This document shows positions 26,362-35,516 of a stretch of 64,000 nt of DNA, in pieces (within the stretch, counting starts at the first letter, position 1; each line of letters opens with the position of its first letter). The position numbers and the translations under genes were made by a program. The stretch is from NCBI RefSeq assembly GCF_000143885.2, contig NC_018581.1, positions 806,001 to 870,000 of the forward strand, in the 5' to 3' direction. The notes under the pieces were generated by a model. That model made no database searches. It saw only the letters and a list, made by a program, of their open reading frames with translations, and had not been told where the DNA came from. Source of the stretch: Gordonia sp. KTR9. GTDB lineage: Bacteria; Actinomycetota; Actinomycetes; Mycobacteriales; Mycobacteriaceae.

Positions 26362-28418
26362 GCACCACCCTCGTTCCGCCGTCGAATTCCGTTGCACCCG
26401 AGAATCCCTCGGGAGCCACAGGTCCGGCCTCCGAAAACACTCGCTGGGAACGTCTCTCGCTGGCGCTGCTGTTGATCGGCACCACGGTCGGCTACCTGTG
26501 GAACCTGTCGATCAACGGGTGGGCCAATTCCTTCTACTCGGCGGCCATTCAAGCCGGCTCGCAGTCGTGGAAGGCCTGGTTCTTCGGGTCCTCGGACATG
26601 GCGAACTCCATCACGGTCGACAAACCGCCTGCCTCGCTGTGGATTCCGGGTCTCAGCGCGCGGATCTTCGGGGTGAACTCGTGGTCCATCCTGGTGCCCG
26701 AGGCGCTGATGGGCGTCGCCTCGGTGGCGCTGCTCTACCTGATCACCCGGAAGTACCTCGGCCACTGGGCCGGCATCCTCGCGGGAGCGATCCTCGCGGT
26801 GACACCGGTCGCGGCGATGATGTTCCGCTTCGACAATCCCGAGGCGCTGCTCATCCTGCTGATGGTCGCGGCCGTCTGGTCGATGATGAAGGGGCTCGAG
26901 GACGGTCGCTGGCGGTGGCTGATCCTGACCGGGGTGTTCGTCGGATTCGGCTTCCTCACCAAACAGCTCCAGGTCATGCTGATCGTGCCGCCGCTGGCGG
27001 TCACCTACCTCGCCTTCGGCCCACGCGGGTGGTTGCACCGGGTCGGGCAGCTGTTCGCCGCGCTGGGCGCGATGGTCGTCAGTGCGGGCTGGTGGATTCT
27101 GGCGGTCGAGCTGTGGCCCGCGTCGTCGCGCCCGTACATCGGTGGCTCGCAGAACAACTCGATCCTCGAACTGACCCTCGGCTACAACGGCCTCGGCCGG
27201 CTCAACGGCAACGAGACCGGTGCCGTCGTGCCCGGTGGTGGCGGAAACGCCATGGAGGGCATGGGCGGTGGCATGGGTGGTCCCGGCGGCGGTGGCGGTG
27301 GCGCATGGGGTGAGACCGGCTGGCTGCGGATGTTCGAACCCGCGCAGGGCGGTCAGATCGCCTGGCTCATCCCGACGGGACTGCTTCTCGCCGTCGTGGC
27401 GCTCGTGCTCATCGGGAGGGCCCGACGTACCGACCCGCGGCGTGCGTATCTGGTCGTCTGGGCGCTCTGGCTGCTTGTCACGATGGGTGTTTTCAGCTTC
27501 ATGGCCGGGATCTTCCACCAGTACTACACCGCGGCACTGGCTCCCGCGGTCGCCGCAGTCGTCGCCGGTGGCGCCGCGGTGTGCTGGTCGCGCCGGGACC
27601 GGTTGTGGGTGCGGATCGCGCTGGGGATTTCCGTTGCGATCGCCGCGATCTGGGGCCATGTCCTGCTGGGCCGCACTCCCGACTTCGTGCCGTGGCTCCG
27701 GTTCGCCGTCCTCGTCGTCGGGCTCGCCGCGGCGGTGGCCATGGTCTTCGCCCGGCGTCGGAGCATCGCGGCCGCAGCCCTCGTCGGGGCCGTCATGGCC
27801 GGTCTGGCCGGCCCGGTGGCCTACACCGTGGACACCATCGCGACCGAGAAGAGCGGATCCATCATCACCGCCGGACCCCGGGTCGACGGCGAGTTCGGCC
27901 CCGGTGGACAGGGCGGCCCCGGTGGGCGGGGAGGCCCGGGTGGACCCGCAGGTCGGGGCATGCCCGCGACGCCTCCGCAGGGCATGGGTGGTCCCGGCGG
28001 CCAGGGGATGCCCGGCATGACCCAGCAGGGCGCGGACGGTCGTGGCGGTGGGGGACTGCTGCGCGGGTCGACCCCCTCGGCGGCCGTCGTCGACACACTG
28101 AGTGCCGACGCCGGCGACTACACCTGGGTCGCCGCTGCCGTCGGGTCGATGTCGGCCTCCGGGTACCAGCTCGAGACCGGCCACTCGGTGATGCCGATCG
28201 GCGGGTTCAACGGAAGTGACCCGTCGCCGACGCTGGCGGAATTCCAAGAGCTCGTCGCCGCGAAGGAGATCCACTACTTCGTCGGCGGCTCGGGTCCCGG
28301 CATGGGTGGGAACTCGACCCAACCGTCGTCGCAGATCAGCACCTGGGTGCAGGAGAACTTCACCGCCGTCACCGTCGACGGCGTGCCCATGTACGACCTC
28401 ACCATGCCCACGAGCTGA
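26358..28418 (+). CDS. GT39/ArnT-like polyprenyl-phosphate-dependent glycosyltransferase
   Basis: 686-residue polytopic membrane protein of the protein O-mannosyltransferase/ArnT superfamily. Landmarks are GWANSFYSAAIQAG, SITVDKPPASLWI (the extracytoplasmic acidic loop), ALMGVASVALLYLITRKY and AVTPVAAMMFRFDNPEALLILLM. It should transfer a sugar from a lipid carrier on the outside of the membrane. Two Gly-rich inserts stand out (around residues 292-316, GGGMGGPGGGGGG, and 513-560) in extracytoplasmic loops, plus a C-terminal soluble domain. The ATG overlaps the stop of the GT2-GtrA gene (ATGA), so the lipid-sugar donor and its user are coupled. The acceptor is unknown. Confidence 0.9.
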   Translation: MSTTLVPPSNSVAPENPSGATGPASENTRWERLSLALLLIGTTVGYLWNLSINGWANSFYSAAIQAGSQSWKAWFFGSSDMANSITVDKPPASLWIPGLSARIFGVNSWSILVPEALMGVASVALLYLITRKYLGHWAGILAGAILAVTPVAAMMFRFDNPEALLILLMVAAVWSMMKGLEDGRWRWLILTGVFVGFGFLTKQLQVMLIVPPLAVTYLAFGPRGWLHRVGQLFAALGAMVVSAGWWILAVELWPASSRPYIGGSQNNSILELTLGYNGLGRLNGNETGAVVPGGGGNAMEGMGGGMGGPGGGGGGAWGETGWLRMFEPAQGGQIAWLIPTGLLLAVVALVLIGRARRTDPRRAYLVVWALWLLVTMGVFSFMAGIFHQYYTAALAPAVAAVVAGGAAVCWSRRDRLWVRIALGISVAIAAIWGHVLLGRTPDFVPWLRFAVLVVGLAAAVAMVFARRRSIAAAALVGAVMAGLAGPVAYTVDTIATEKSGSIITAGPRVDGEFGPGGQGGPGGRGGPGGPAGRGMPATPPQGMGGPGGQGMPGMTQQGADGRGGGGLLRGSTPSAAVVDTLSADAGDYTWVAAAVGSMSASGYQLETGHSVMPIGGFNGSDPSPTLAEFQELVAAKEIHYFVGGSGPGMGGNSTQPSSQISTWVQENFTAVTVDGVPMYDLTMPTS

Positions 28419-28439
28419 CCGGCTCGCTCACCGGCGAAC

Positions 28440-28472
28440 GGCAGCAGGCGTCGTGCCCCGACGCCTGCTGCC
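28440..28472 (+). terminator. 14-bp perfect hairpin after the glycosyltransferase operon
   Basis: GGCAGCAGGCGTCG (28440-28453) and CGACGCCTGCTGCC (28459-28472) pair perfectly around a 5-base loop, 21 bases after the GT39 stop codon. No T tract follows. Confidence 0.75.
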
Positions 28473-28544
28473 CGTCGGCGTCCCGCTGTTCGACGTCGAC
28501 GACCGTTCGGCCGGCCCCGGGGAGCGACCGTTAGAGTCGTGGAC

Positions 28545-29798
28545 GTGCGCGTACTCGTGATCGGCTCGGGCGGCCGCGAACATGCCCTCCTCATCGGTCT
28601 CCGGAACGATCCGGCGGTCACCGACCTGCACGTCGCCCCCGGTAACGCCGGCACCTCGTCGATCGCCACGAACCATCCCGTCGACGCCGTCTCCGGCGAC
28701 GCCGTCGTCGCCCTGGCGCGTGAGATCGACGCCGACCTCGTGGTCATCGGTCCCGAGGTGCCCCTGGTCCTCGGCGTTGCCGACGCACTGCGCGCCGACG
28801 GGATCGCCACCTTCGGCCCGAGTGCGCAGGCCGCACAGATCGAGGGGTCCAAGGCGTTCGCCAAGGACGTGATGGCGGCTGCGGGGGTCAAAACCGCCCA
28901 CGCGGAGATCGTCGACAACCCTGCTCGGCTCGACGCCGCTCTCGATCGTTTCGGACCCACGTGGGTCGTCAAGGACGACGGCCTCGCGGCCGGCAAGGGC
29001 GTCGTCGTCACCGAAAACCGCGTCATCGCCCGCGACCACGCCGCCGAGTGCCTGGAGAGCGGGCACCCGGTTCTCCTGGAGAGCTTCCTCGACGGGCCGG
29101 AGGTGTCGCTGTTCTGCCTCGTCGACGGCGAGACCGTGGTGCCGTTGCTCCCCGCGCAGGACCACAAGCGGGTCGGCGACAACGACGCCGGACCGAACAC
29201 CGGCGGCATGGGCGCCTACACGCCGCTGCCCTGGTTGCCCGCCGAGATGACCGCGCGCATCGTCGACGAGGTCGTGAAACCCGTTGCCGCCGAGATGGTT
29301 CGACGCGGTATCCCGTTCTCCGGTCTGCTGTACGCGGGCCTGGCGATCGGGTCGGACGGACCCGCCGTCGTCGAATTCAACTGCCGCTTCGGCGATCCGG
29401 AGACCCAGGCCGTGCTGGCTCTGCTCGAATCCCCACTCGGGCAGGCGTTGCACGCGACCGCGACCGGTACCCTCGCCGATCTGCCGCCACTGCAGTGGCG
29501 CGACGGCGCCGCGGTCACCGTGGTGGTCGCGGCGGAGAACTATCCCGGCAAGCCGCGGACCGGCGACATCATCACCGGTGCCGACGCCGACGGGGTGCTG
29601 CACGCCGGCACCGCGCTCAACGACGATGGCGCCGTCGTCTCCTCCGGCGGACGGGTTCTCGCCGTGGTGGGCACCGGCGCCGACCTCGCCGAGGCCCGCG
29701 AGCAGGCCTACGCGCGCATCGCGAACATCAAGCTCCCCGGTTCCCACTTCCGCAGCGACATCGGCCGCAACGCCCTCGAGGGCCGGATCGGCATCTGA
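28545..29798 (+). CDS. purD: phosphoribosylamine-glycine ligase
   Basis: 417-residue ATP-grasp enzyme of purine synthesis step 2, joining phosphoribosylamine and glycine to form GAR. Landmarks: [13 protein letters not shown] (PRA-binding P-loop-like), [19 protein letters not shown]-grasp [35 protein letters not shown] and [17 protein letters not shown] at 28545 is chosen over GTG 28539 because the TAGAGT -10 box (28532-28537) ends 7 bases before it, giving a leaderless start like neighbouring genes. Convergent with the esterase gene, 12 bases apart. Part of a dispersed purine block. Confidence 0.95.
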   Translation: MRVLVIGSGGREHALLIGLRNDPAVTDLHVAPGNAGTSSIATNHPVDAVSGDAVVALAREIDADLVVIGPEVPLVLGVADALRADGIATFGPSAQAAQIEGSKAFAKDVMAAAGVKTAHAEIVDNPARLDAALDRFGPTWVVKDDGLAAGKGVVVTENRVIARDHAAECLESGHPVLLESFLDGPEVSLFCLVDGETVVPLLPAQDHKRVGDNDAGPNTGGMGAYTPLPWLPAEMTARIVDEVVKPVAAEMVRRGIPFSGLLYAGLAIGSDGPAVVEFNCRFGDPETQAVLALLESPLGQALHATATGTLADLPPLQWRDGAAVTVVVAAENYPGKPRTGDIITGADADGVLHAGTALNDDGAVVSSGGRVLAVVGTGADLAEAREQAYARIANIKLPGSHFRSDIGRNALEGRIGI

Positions 29799-29810
29799 GC
29801 GAAACCCGGG

Positions 29811-30773
29811 TCAGACAGCCAGGTTGCGCCCGAGGAACTCGACCTGCTCGGGCAGGACGCTGCGCCAGTAGCGGTTGGTGTGACCCCCGGCCGCGGTCCC
29901 GAAGGCGGCGGGCGGGCGGAGACCGGCGGCCCACTGGCGCGTGTAGGTGTAGAACTGGTCGCTCGAGCCGATGTTGATCAGCAGCGGGATCTTCGCGAAC
30001 TTCGGCTGGGCGCCGAACAGCGAGTTGGCCTGATAGTCGGCGATGCCGTCGAAGGCGCGAGGCGGGAAGTTGCGCGGGTCGGCCCACATCGCGGGCGAGC
30101 TGACCGCCACCGCGGCGACCCGCGGCGACCCCAGCATCGCGGCCAGGCGCAGCGCGCCGTAGCCGCCCATCGACCAGCCGAAGAGCCCGATCCGCTCGGT
30201 CGACAGATCCAGGTCGGGGTTGCCGGCCAGCATCGGCAGGAATTCGTCGAGGATCATGGCGCCGCCGTCGGTGCCGTCGGTGCGCCGGTGGTAGTAATTG
30301 CGCCCGACGTCGGCGGCCGCCAGAGCGAACGGCGCGTTTCCGGCGTCGACGTACTGCTGCATCACCGTCTGCATCTCGAGCTTCGGTCCGAAGATCGATT
30401 TCTCGTTGGTGTTCAGCGCGTGCAGGACGACGACGACGGGGAGCCTGCCCGTGACCCCGTTCGGCCGGGCGACAGCCCACCGCGTGTCGCGGCCGCCCAT
30501 CCGAGCGGACCGGAAGCTGCCCGTGATCAGCGGCGGACCCCCGGTGACCGGCGGCGGCGAGGCCTCGACCGGCAGTTCGTCGTCGGCCCGGCCCTCCAGG
30601 TTGCGTGGCTGCACGGACGTCGGCGGGGTCGAGCTCGAGCACGCGGCGACCCCGAGCGCGGCGGCGCCGAGTCCGGCCGCCAGGACAGCACGACGACCGA
30701 CGACGGCGCGGCGGGTCTCGTCGGGACTGCTGCGGTCGTCGGGATCGCTGGTGGGTGGCGGCACTCGGGTCAT
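29811..30773 (-). CDS. Tat-exported lipoprotein esterase (esterase D/antigen 85-like fold)
   Basis: 320 residues. The N-terminus has twin Arg in RRAVVGRRAVLAAGLGAAALGVAACSSS, a Tat-like signal ending in a lipobox (VAAC), so the enzyme should be exported and lipid-anchored. The body is an alpha/beta hydrolase: LPVVVVLHALNTNE, DRSERIGLF-type strand then nucleophile elbow FGWSMGGYGALRL, and GGHTNRYW with the catalytic His. ATG 30773 (MTRVPPPTSDP) chosen; frame extends to 30857 without a signal. The position after purD mirrors Rv0774c of M. tuberculosis, a secreted esterase, by memory of gene order. Confidence 0.88.
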   Translation of the reverse strand: MTRVPPPTSDPDDRSSPDETRRAVVGRRAVLAAGLGAAALGVAACSSSTPPTSVQPRNLEGRADDELPVEASPPPVTGGPPLITGSFRSARMGGRDTRWAVARPNGVTGRLPVVVVLHALNTNEKSIFGPKLEMQTVMQQYVDAGNAPFALAAADVGRNYYHRRTDGTDGGAMILDEFLPMLAGNPDLDLSTERIGLFGWSMGGYGALRLAAMLGSPRVAAVAVSSPAMWADPRNFPPRAFDGIADYQANSLFGAQPKFAKIPLLINIGSSDQFYTYTRQWAAGLRPPAAFGTAAGGHTNRYWRSVLPEQVEFLGRNLAV

Positions 30774-30905
30774 CGAGTCAACAGGGTAATGGCCGACCCC
30801 CGTCTCGCGGCAACGGATCGGCGCCCGCCGCGCGCCGATGTGAGGAATCTGGCTCATCCGCGGCGCGTACGACGGTCGTTCGCAGGACAGCGATCGCCGC
30901 AGATC

Positions 30906-31388
30906 TCAACCGTGTTGCCAGAATCCGGCATGGACCTCGCGTGCCGCGTCGAGGGCGACCGGACCACGGACGACGATCGGTCGGCTGCCTGCGTCGAAGA
31001 TCCGGCGGCACGGCATCGCCAGCGTCGGATTCGCGGGGTCGTCGCCGGTCATCTCCCGCAGGTCGTCCTCGCCGAGTGCATAGACGACGGTGCCGATCCC
31101 GGCCCAGTAGATCGCTCCCGAGCACATGGCGCACGGTTCGGTGCTGGTGTACAGCGTCAGCTCGGCCCGGGTCGCGAGGTCGAGGTGCCCCACCGCGCGC
31201 ACGACGTTGGTCTCGGCGTGCCCGGTCGGGTCACCCGCGGTGTCGACGGAGTTCATGCCTTCGGCCACGACGCCGCCGTCCGGCGCCACCAGAAGAGAGC
31301 CGAACGGATGATCGCCGCGGGCGCGGGCCTGGGCGGCGAGCTCGATCGCACGCCGGAGATGGATGTCGTCACGGTCGTCGGGGGACAT
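30906..31388 (-). CDS. cytidine/deoxycytidylate-family nucleoside deaminase
   Basis: 160-residue zinc deaminase: GHAETNVVRAV supplies the zinc His and proton-shuttle Glu, and STEPCAMCSGAIYWAGI supplies the two zinc Cys (PCxxC). DHPFGSLLVAPDGGVVAEGMN forms the nucleobase pocket. The overall pattern is closer to guanine deaminase/tRNA adenosine deaminase-like small deaminases than to CDA; exact substrate unresolved. ATG 31388 (MSPDDRDDIHL) is the last sensible start; longer in-frame starts extend into the neighbouring gene. Confidence 0.88.
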   Translation of the reverse strand: MSPDDRDDIHLRRAIELAAQARARGDHPFGSLLVAPDGGVVAEGMNSVDTAGDPTGHAETNVVRAVGHLDLATRAELTLYTSTEPCAMCSGAIYWAGIGTVVYALGEDDLREMTGDDPANPTLAMPCRRIFDAGSRPIVVRGPVALDAAREVHAGFWQHG

Positions 31389-31458
31389 GTCCCCGATGGT
31401 CGCACGGTTCGCCACCGGCGACGTGGTCGGAGGACAGGGGCGGAGAAAGCCGCGGGGG

Positions 31459-32214
31459 TCAGGCCTGCCCGACGAGTTCACAGCTGAAGTCGACGGGCCG
31501 CGCGCGCCGGTCGAACTCGACGTGTGCCACCGACTCACCGTCGGTGACGTCGCAGATCGGCGACCGGCCGCCGTCGGAACCGGTCCGCCAGCTGATGTGC
31601 CAGCCGCGCCGCGCGGCCATCCCGTGGATCGCCACCCGATGATCGTTGACCGCAAGAGATCTCATCACCGTCGGCATCGTCGTGGCGAAGTCGGCGAAGC
31701 TCGGTTCGGGGAGTGCGACGTCGTCGAGGAGGTACACCGCGAGTTCCCCGTCGTCGAGTCGTGCCGTCCAGTACGGACTGATCCCGGTGCTCTCGACCGC
31801 GGCCGCGGCCACGATGTCGATCGCCTGCGTCCGGTAGCCGGTGATCTGATCGCGGGACAGGTTGGGCGGCAACGGCACCCGGGGAACGGCGAAGTCGTCG
31901 ACGCCGAATCGGGCACCGACGTCCCGTAGCGCGGATGCGGGACCGGACGGTTCGCCGCGGGGATGAGCCCAGCCCCACACGATCGCGTCCGTTTCGATCA
32001 CCGCGATCAGGATGGCCCGCGAACGGAACGGATCGTGCTGCCCATCCTGGCCGGGAGGGGATGTCGAGGTGAAGACGACGGCCCGCTCCGCCGGGTCGCA
32101 GCGCGCTACGAAGTTCCCCAGCCGCTCGCGGAGGAAACCGGCGAACGCGACCTGTCGCAGACAGGTGTAGAGCGCCGCGTAATCGGCGACAGCATGGAGG
32201 CCGTCGAACTGCAT
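31459..32214 (-). CDS. conserved hypothetical protein (DUF6882-like)
   Basis: 251-residue soluble protein. It starts MQFDGLHAVADYAALYTCLRQ, has FVARCDPAERAVVFTST, ETDAIVWGWAHPRG, and a repeated His/Trp-rich C-terminal part (VNDHRVAIHGMAARRGWHISW). The pattern resembles DUF6882-type proteins but no catalytic motif is evident. ATG 32214 follows a TACCGT -10 box (32221-32226, minus strand) by 6 bases, indicating a leaderless start. Divergent from the TetR gene at 32463 with a repetitive stretch between. It occupies the position of Rv0776c in the M. tuberculosis gene order, as I recall. Confidence 0.75.
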   Translation of the reverse strand: MQFDGLHAVADYAALYTCLRQVAFAGFLRERLGNFVARCDPAERAVVFTSTSPPGQDGQHDPFRSRAILIAVIETDAIVWGWAHPRGEPSGPASALRDVGARFGVDDFAVPRVPLPPNLSRDQITGYRTQAIDIVAAAAVESTGISPYWTARLDDGELAVYLLDDVALPEPSFADFATTMPTVMRSLAVNDHRVAIHGMAARRGWHISWRTGSDGGRSPICDVTDGESVAHVEFDRRARPVDFSCELVGQA

Positions 32215-32290
32215 GCGCTCACGGTAACCGCGGGCATGGGCGTCGTACCCCGGTGTCCGATGTCCGACTGACGAGGCCGCCGGGCCGCAG

Positions 32291-32353
32291 CCGGGAGCGC
32301 AGCGAGCGGGCGACATCGGTCCGCACCGGGAGCGCAGCGAGCGGGCGACATCG
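32291..32353. repeat. two 27-bp direct repeats in a divergent promoter region
   Basis: CCGGGAGCGCAGCGAGCGGG (plus CGACATCG) occurs at 32291-32318 and again at 32327-32353, spaced 36 bases. The core GAGCGCAGCGAG is shared with the repeats at 6390-6469 and resembles GAGCGAAGCGAG at 45677. It lies between divergently transcribed genes (32214 and 32463). Confidence 0.7.
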
Positions 32354-32462
32354 AAACGGACGTTCCTGGAGGTCAGCGGACTTATACGGGAATCCTCCTG
32401 CGCGTGCGCCGCTTTCGTGAAAGCGATACGACGGTACCGACCCTTTGGCAGCATGAACATCC

Positions 32463-33059
32463 ATGATGACCTCGGCAGCGACACCGAAGGGTGCGCGGCG
32501 GCGGTCTCGATTGATCGAGGCTGCCGGTGAGCTGTTGCTCGAAGGCGGCTTCGACGCCGTGCGTCATCGTGCGGTGGCCGAGCGCGCGCAGCTCCCGTTG
32601 GCGTCGACGACCTACTACTTCGGCTCGCTCGACGACCTCATGGCCGAGGCCGCCGCCAACCTGTGCGCGCACGACGAGGCCGCAGTCTCCGCGCGCTGCA
32701 ACGCTCTTCCGCGACGACACCGGGGGAGCGCGGCGACGGCGGGCGTGCTCGCCGACGTCTTCGTCGGCTCCGACACCACCCTCCAGCAACTGTCCGCGCG
32801 ATACGAGATGATCGCGCTCGCGGCGCGCCACCCCCTCCTGCGCGACGTCGTCGCCGCGCGGGGACAGTCGCTGGCCCTCCATCACTGCGAGGTGCTGGTC
32901 AAATCCCACCGTGTCGCCGACCCCGTGCACATCGCGCAACTGATCGGCATCGAAGACGGTGCCATCGTCGGCGCGCTCAGCCAGACCGCGGTGCGGCCCG
33001 TCGACGCCGTGCGCGACGCACTGCTCGACATCGTCGACGTCCTCGCCCCTCGGGAGTGA
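32463..33059 (+). CDS. TetR-family transcriptional regulator
   Basis: 198 residues. N-terminal TetR domain: RRRSRLIEAAGELLLEGGFDAVRHRAVAERAQLPLASTTYYFGSLDDL, helix-turn-helix intact. The C-terminal ligand domain includes LSARYEMIALAARHPLLRDVV. It stands alone; the divergent DUF gene (31459-32214) is a candidate target. Start ATG at 32463; the following ATG at 32466 is also possible. Probably the counterpart of Rv0775 by gene order, from memory. Ligand unknown. Confidence 0.88.
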   Translation: MMTSAATPKGARRRSRLIEAAGELLLEGGFDAVRHRAVAERAQLPLASTTYYFGSLDDLMAEAAANLCAHDEAAVSARCNALPRRHRGSAATAGVLADVFVGSDTTLQQLSARYEMIALAARHPLLRDVVAARGQSLALHHCEVLVKSHRVADPVHIAQLIGIEDGAIVGALSQTAVRPVDAVRDALLDIVDVLAPRE

Positions 33060-33150
33060 TCCCCCAGGGCGAACCTCGTGAATCGGCCGCGTGGTCCGCG
33101 TGACGATGACACGATGGAGCGTCAGGTCACCAAACGGGGAAGGGGATCGT

Positions 33151-33552
33151 GTGTCGGGACGACGGTGGATTCTGGGGATCGGAGCCGCACTCGGCGCGGC
33201 GGTGATGAGCACGACCGCACTGCTGGCCCCGTCGGCGCAGGCGGCGCCGGCCGGCCGGGTCGATGCGTCGGTCCCGCTCTCCTCGGCGGTGTACGGCACC
33301 GGCTGCACGTATCCGCTGACGGTCGCGGTCAACTCGTCCGGTTGGGTCGAGTTCTTCGAGGTCAAGGCGGGCCTGCCACCGCGCTTCGTGGGACGCGACC
33401 TGCCCCAGGGCGCGCTCGCCTCGACCACCTGGGTCCCGCACCGCATCGGCGACAAGTACCTGTATGCCGTGCAGAACGGGAAGGTCTCGCAGCCGACGTT
33501 CGTCCGCGTGCGGCAGGGATACGGCTCCAACGGGGCGTGCTTCGCCTTCTGA
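33151..33552 (+). CDS. small secreted protein
   Basis: 133 residues starting with GTG at 33151, preceded by a strong purine-rich ribosome-binding site (GGGGAAGGGGA). The N-terminus is a Sec signal peptide (SGRRWILGIGAALGAAVMST, cleavage probably after SAQA). The mature part of about 100 residues has two Cys (GTGCTYPL and NGACFAF) that could form one disulfide, and a beta-rich IgG-like pattern (LTVAVNSSGWVEFFEVK). Function unknown. It lies between a TetR gene and purB. Confidence 0.8.
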   Translation: MSGRRWILGIGAALGAAVMSTTALLAPSAQAAPAGRVDASVPLSSAVYGTGCTYPLTVAVNSSGWVEFFEVKAGLPPRFVGRDLPQGALASTTWVPHRIGDKYLYAVQNGKVSQPTFVRVRQGYGSNGACFAF

Positions 33553-33650
33553 GTCCGACGGTGGTCCGACCGCAGGTGGACCGCGACCAGACCGAAGGTG
33601 GACCGAACAGTGGTTTCGGTTTGTCTTCGGCGGCAACCTACACTGGGCGG

Positions 33651-35078
33651 GTGTCGAAGCCCGCCATCGCCAACGTCCTGGCCAGCCGCTATGCCTCCGC
33701 CGACCTCGCCGAGCTGTGGTCGGCGACCACCAAGATCGAACTCGAACGGCGACTGTGGATCGCGGTGCTGAAGGCTCAGCGCGACCTCGGCATCGACGTA
33801 CCGGCGGACGCCATCGAGGATTACGAGCGCGTCGTCGACCAGGTCGACCTCGCGTCGATCGCCGAACGTGAACGGGTCACCCGCCACGACGTGAAGGCCC
33901 GGATCGAGGAGTTCAACGCCCTGGCCGGTCACGAGCAGATCCACAAGGGCATGACGAGCCGGGATCTCACCGAGAACGTCGAGCAGCTGCAGATCCTGCG
34001 GTCACTCGAGCATGTCCACGCGCACGGGGTCGCGGTGCTGGCCCGCATCGTCGCCCTGGCGGCCGACTACTCCTCGACGGTCATGGCCGGGCGCAGTCAC
34101 AACGTCGCCGCCCAGGCGACCACCCTCGGCAAGCGGTTCGCCTCGGCGGCCGACGAACTCATGATCGCGCTGACCCGGCTGCGCGAGCTCATCGATCGCT
34201 ATCCACTGCGCGGTATCAAGGGTCCGATGGGCACCTCGCAGGACATGCTCGACCTGCTCGGCGGCGACGCCACCAAACTCGCCGACCTCGAGGACCGCGT
34301 CGCCGCCCATCTCGGGTTCGCGCGCTCGTTCACCTCGGTCGGCCAGATCTACCCTCGTTCGCTCGACCACGATGTGGTCTCGGCTCTCGTGCAGATGGCC
34401 GCGGCGCCGTCGTCGCTGGCCCACACCATCCGACTGATGGCCGGCCACGAGCTCGTGACCGAGGGCTTCCAGCCCGGCCAGGTCGGCAGCTCGGCGATGC
34501 CGCACAAGATGAACACCCGCAGCTGTGAGCGCGTCAACGGGCTCGCCGTCGTGCTCCGGGGTTACGGCTCGATGGCCGCGGAACTGGCCGGCGCGCAATG
34601 GAACGAGGGCGACGTCTTCTGCTCGGTGGTGCGCCGCGTGGCCCTGCCCGACGCCTTCTTCGCGATCGACGGACTGATGGAGACCTTCCTGACCGTTCTC
34701 GCCGAGTTCGGCGCCTACCCGGCGGTGATCGCCAACGAACTCGACCGGTACCTGCCGTTCCTGGCGACCACGAAGGTCCTGATGGCCGCGGTCCGCGCCG
34801 GTGTCGGCCGGGAGACCGCGCACGAGGCGATCAAGGAGAACGCCGTCGCCGTCGCACTGGCCATGCGAGAGGAAGGGCGGGAACCCGACCTGCTCGACCG
34901 GCTCGCCGCCGACGATCGTCTTCCGCTCGACCGGGCCCAGCTCGACGAGCTGCTGGCCGACAAGACCGCCTTCGTGGGTGCCGCCGAGCAGCAGGTCGCC
35001 GATGTGATCGCGGCCGCGGAGAAGATCATCGGGCAGTACCCGGACGCCGCCGGTTACACGCCGGCGCCGATTCTCTAG
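33651..35078 (+). CDS. purB: adenylosuccinate lyase
   Basis: 475-residue fumarase/aspartase-superfamily enzyme catalysing two fumarate-releasing steps in purine synthesis (SAICAR to AICAR, adenylosuccinate to AMP). Landmarks: RYASADLAELWS, KGMTSRDLTENVEQ, AGRSHNVAAQATTLGKRFAS with a catalytic His, and the flexible signature loop GSSAMPHKMNTRSCERV. GTG at 33651 (SKPAIANVLASRYAS) is chosen because a TACACT -10 box (33639-33644) ends 6 bases upstream; upstream in-frame sequence is unrelated. Followed by the Rdx gene in the opposite direction. Confidence 0.95.
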   Translation: MSKPAIANVLASRYASADLAELWSATTKIELERRLWIAVLKAQRDLGIDVPADAIEDYERVVDQVDLASIAERERVTRHDVKARIEEFNALAGHEQIHKGMTSRDLTENVEQLQILRSLEHVHAHGVAVLARIVALAADYSSTVMAGRSHNVAAQATTLGKRFASAADELMIALTRLRELIDRYPLRGIKGPMGTSQDMLDLLGGDATKLADLEDRVAAHLGFARSFTSVGQIYPRSLDHDVVSALVQMAAAPSSLAHTIRLMAGHELVTEGFQPGQVGSSAMPHKMNTRSCERVNGLAVVLRGYGSMAAELAGAQWNEGDVFCSVVRRVALPDAFFAIDGLMETFLTVLAEFGAYPAVIANELDRYLPFLATTKVLMAAVRAGVGRETAHEAIKENAVAVALAMREEGREPDLLDRLAADDRLPLDRAQLDELLADKTAFVGAAEQQVADVIAAAEKIIGQYPDAAGYTPAPIL

Positions 35079-35139
35079 TACGTCTGTCGACCCTTCGTGA
35101 CGCCCCTCCGCAAGCTCCGGGGCTCCTCAGGGATCGGGG

Positions 35140-35427
35140 TCATTCTGGCGCGGTGGCGTCGCCGTGCCCGAGCTGCCAGTCCGGCAGGGCGGTGTCGCGG
35201 ACCCGCCGTTTGAGTTCGGGAGCGCCGGGGAAGCCGCCGTCACGCTTGCGTTCCCAGATCTGGGTGCCGTCGACGTCGATGACGAACACGCCACCGGTGC
35301 CGGGGACGAGTGTCACCGAGCCGATCTCGGTGCCGAAGGTGTTGAGCAGTTCCGAGGCCATCCACGACGCTCGCAGCAGCCAGTTGCACTGCGTGCAGTA
35401 GGTGATGGTGATATGCGGCTCGCTCAT
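35140..35427 (-). CDS. SelT/SelW/SelH (Rdx) family redox protein
   Basis: 95-residue thioredoxin-like protein. [23 protein letters not shown] carries the N-terminal CxxC of the Rdx family (Cys-containing form of selenoprotein W), and [25 protein letters not shown] is the conserved beta-hairpin and helix start. ATG 35427 ([10 protein letters not shown]) chosen because the upstream open frame is low-complexity. Function of bacterial members is not established; a thiol redox role is inferred. Confidence 0.88.
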   Translation of the reverse strand: MSEPHITITYCTQCNWLLRASWMASELLNTFGTEIGSVTLVPGTGGVFVIDVDGTQIWERKRDGGFPGAPELKRRVRDTALPDWQLGHGDATAPE

Positions 35428-35516
35428 CGGTCCAGGATCGCAGACCCCGCGGCCCGGGGCCGGACGGGAGGTCCCTGCCGCCCCGCGTGGACACCTCACC
35501 CTCTAGGGTCGAGTCC

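Noticed and set aside
26337..28322. 661-codon minus-strand frame
   Set aside because: Antisense to the GT39 membrane glycosyltransferase, charged low-complexity composition; a shadow.
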